In this document: positions 5,422-5,739 of the stretch, piece by piece
How positions within the stretch are numbered: position 1 is the stretch's first letter
How the letters are laid out: every line of letters starts with the position of its first letter
Assembly: GCA_012515885.1 (NCBI GenBank)
Contig: JAAYXN010000034.1
Span: 1 to 5,739 of the forward strand
Length of the DNA: 5,739 nucleotides
DNA from: Rhodococcus sp. (in: high G+C Gram-positive bacteria)
Lineage (GTDB): Bacteria > Actinomycetota > Actinomycetes > Mycobacteriales > Mycobacteriaceae
Direction of reading: 5' to 3'
The notes under the pieces: model-generated
Database searches by the model: none
Told to the model about the DNA's origin: nothing
The model's input: only the letters and a program-made list of their open reading frames with translations
Made by a program: the position numbers and the translations under genes

Positions 5422-5461
5422 AACAGGTAGACGGCCCTTTTTGGTTGTGACATTCTCGGGA

Positions 5462-5505
5462 AGTACATCCGAAAGGCCTGGCAACGATGTGAAGCAGTAC
5501 ATCCG
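5462..5505 (+). repeat. 10-base direct repeat AGTACATCCG before aceA
   Basis: AGTACATCCG occurs exactly at 5462-5471 and 5496-5505, starts 34 bases apart, close to three helical turns. The second copy ends 34 bases before the aceA ATG. It may mark an activator site or lie within the leader. No known motif is recognised. Confidence 0.5.
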
Positions 5506-5539
5506 TACCGGAGCCAGCAATCTAGAGAGTGGAGTCTTG

Positions 5540-5739
5540 ATGTCGACCACCGGCACCCCGAAGACCGCAGCTGAAATCCAGCAGGATTGGGACACCAACC
5601 CGCGCTGGAAGGGCATCACCCGTAACTACACGGCCGAGCAGGTCGTGAAGCTTCAGGGCAGTGTCGTCGAGGAGGCAACCCTCGCTCGCCGTGGTTCCGA
5701 GATCCTGTGGGACCTCGTGAACAACGAGGACTACATCAA
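5540..5739 (+). CDS. aceA: Isocitrate lyase, 5' part (gene continues beyond the window)
   Basis: The first 66 codons are present; family members are about 428 residues. The start MSTTGTPKTAAEIQQDWDTN continues through PRWKGITRNY and LQGSVVEE-TLARRGSE-LW, which is nearly the N-terminus of M. tuberculosis Icl1 (MSVVGTPKSAEQIQQEWDTN). Isocitrate lyase cleaves isocitrate into succinate and glyoxylate, the first glyoxylate-shunt step, needed for growth on acetate and fatty acids; mycobacterial Icl1 also acts as methylisocitrate lyase. The catalytic KKCGH loop lies outside the window. The ATG at 5540 has GGAG five bases upstream and the N-terminal alignment confirms it. Control by RamB and a cAMP receptor protein is suggested by the upstream sites. 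An open minus-strand frame over this region is a shadow. Confidence 0.96.
   Translation, partial: MSTTGTPKTAAEIQQDWDTNPRWKGITRNYTAEQVVKLQGSVVEEATLARRGSEILWDLVNNEDYI

Larger units (their letters stand above)
5170..5539. other. 370-base non-coding control region upstream of aceA
   Basis: No frame here has convincing coding character. The stretch is locally more AT-rich than the genes, especially from 5362 to 5460, and contains a CRP-like site, an 11-base palindrome GTCGAGTCGAC at 5220-5230, several dyads, a RamB-like box and a direct repeat, listed separately. No convincing -35/-10 pair for aceA is visible. TTGGTT (5441-5446) with TACATC (5464-5469) at 17 bases is the best I find, and it is weak. 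Confidence 0.7.

Noticed and set aside
5400..5441. Dyad plus T-run read as an intrinsic terminator or attenuator before aceA
   Set aside because: The T-run begins about 15 bases after the stem, too far for a standard intrinsic terminator.
5401..5619. 72-codon minus-strand frame overlapping the aceA start
   Set aside because: It overlaps the certain aceA coding sequence and AT-rich control DNA, with no ribosome site or domain.
1..5739. Mobile element, CRISPR array, tRNA or rRNA genes
   Set aside because: I see no transposase-like protein, terminal repeats, regularly spaced repeats or tRNA-like cloverleaf in the window.

Overview
The window looks like chromosomal DNA of a mycolic-acid actinobacterium, most likely Rhodococcus or a close relative. 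The base composition is GC-rich with GC-biased third codon positions. The RamB-like regulator and the start of isocitrate lyase are both very close to their mycobacterial counterparts (Rv0465c and Rv0467/icl1 of M. tuberculosis, compared from memory). There is no sign of phage, transposon, CRISPR or other mobile DNA.

Layout, left to right. Positions 1-70 hold the first codons of a minus-strand gene that leaves the window. Positions 158-709 (minus) encode a carboxymuconolactone decarboxylase/AhpD-fold protein. It is divergent from 854-2512 (plus), a flavin-dependent dehydrogenase of the fumarate reductase/ketosteroid dehydrogenase type. That gene converges on 2529-3392 (minus), a membrane-anchored protein with an LppX/LprG-like outer domain. 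The two stop codons are only 16 bases apart and share a 12-bp perfect hairpin. Positions 3535-4947 (minus) encode RamB, the regulator of acetate and glyoxylate metabolism. Divergent from it are an overlooked small membrane-protein ORF (5014-5169, plus), a 370-base non-coding region rich in dyads, and the first 66 codons of aceA (isocitrate lyase, from 5540).

How the parts work together. The right half is a regulatory locus for growth on acetate and fatty acids: ramB is divergent from its expected target aceA. The aceA upstream region has a 10/13 match to the RamB consensus, a 9/10 match to the CRP/GlxR (cAMP receptor) consensus, several dyads and a 10-bp direct repeat. The ramB start region has two TTCGCA motifs resembling the core of the aceA site. 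One of them coincides with a possible -35 element, which fits autoregulation and possibly leaderless translation. The left half (AhpD-fold protein plus flavoenzyme) looks like an unrelated catabolic or redox pair of unknown substrate.

No wholly new system is evident. The points most worth following are the hidden small ORF between ramB and aceA, the operator architecture there, and the conserved cysteine set in RamB.
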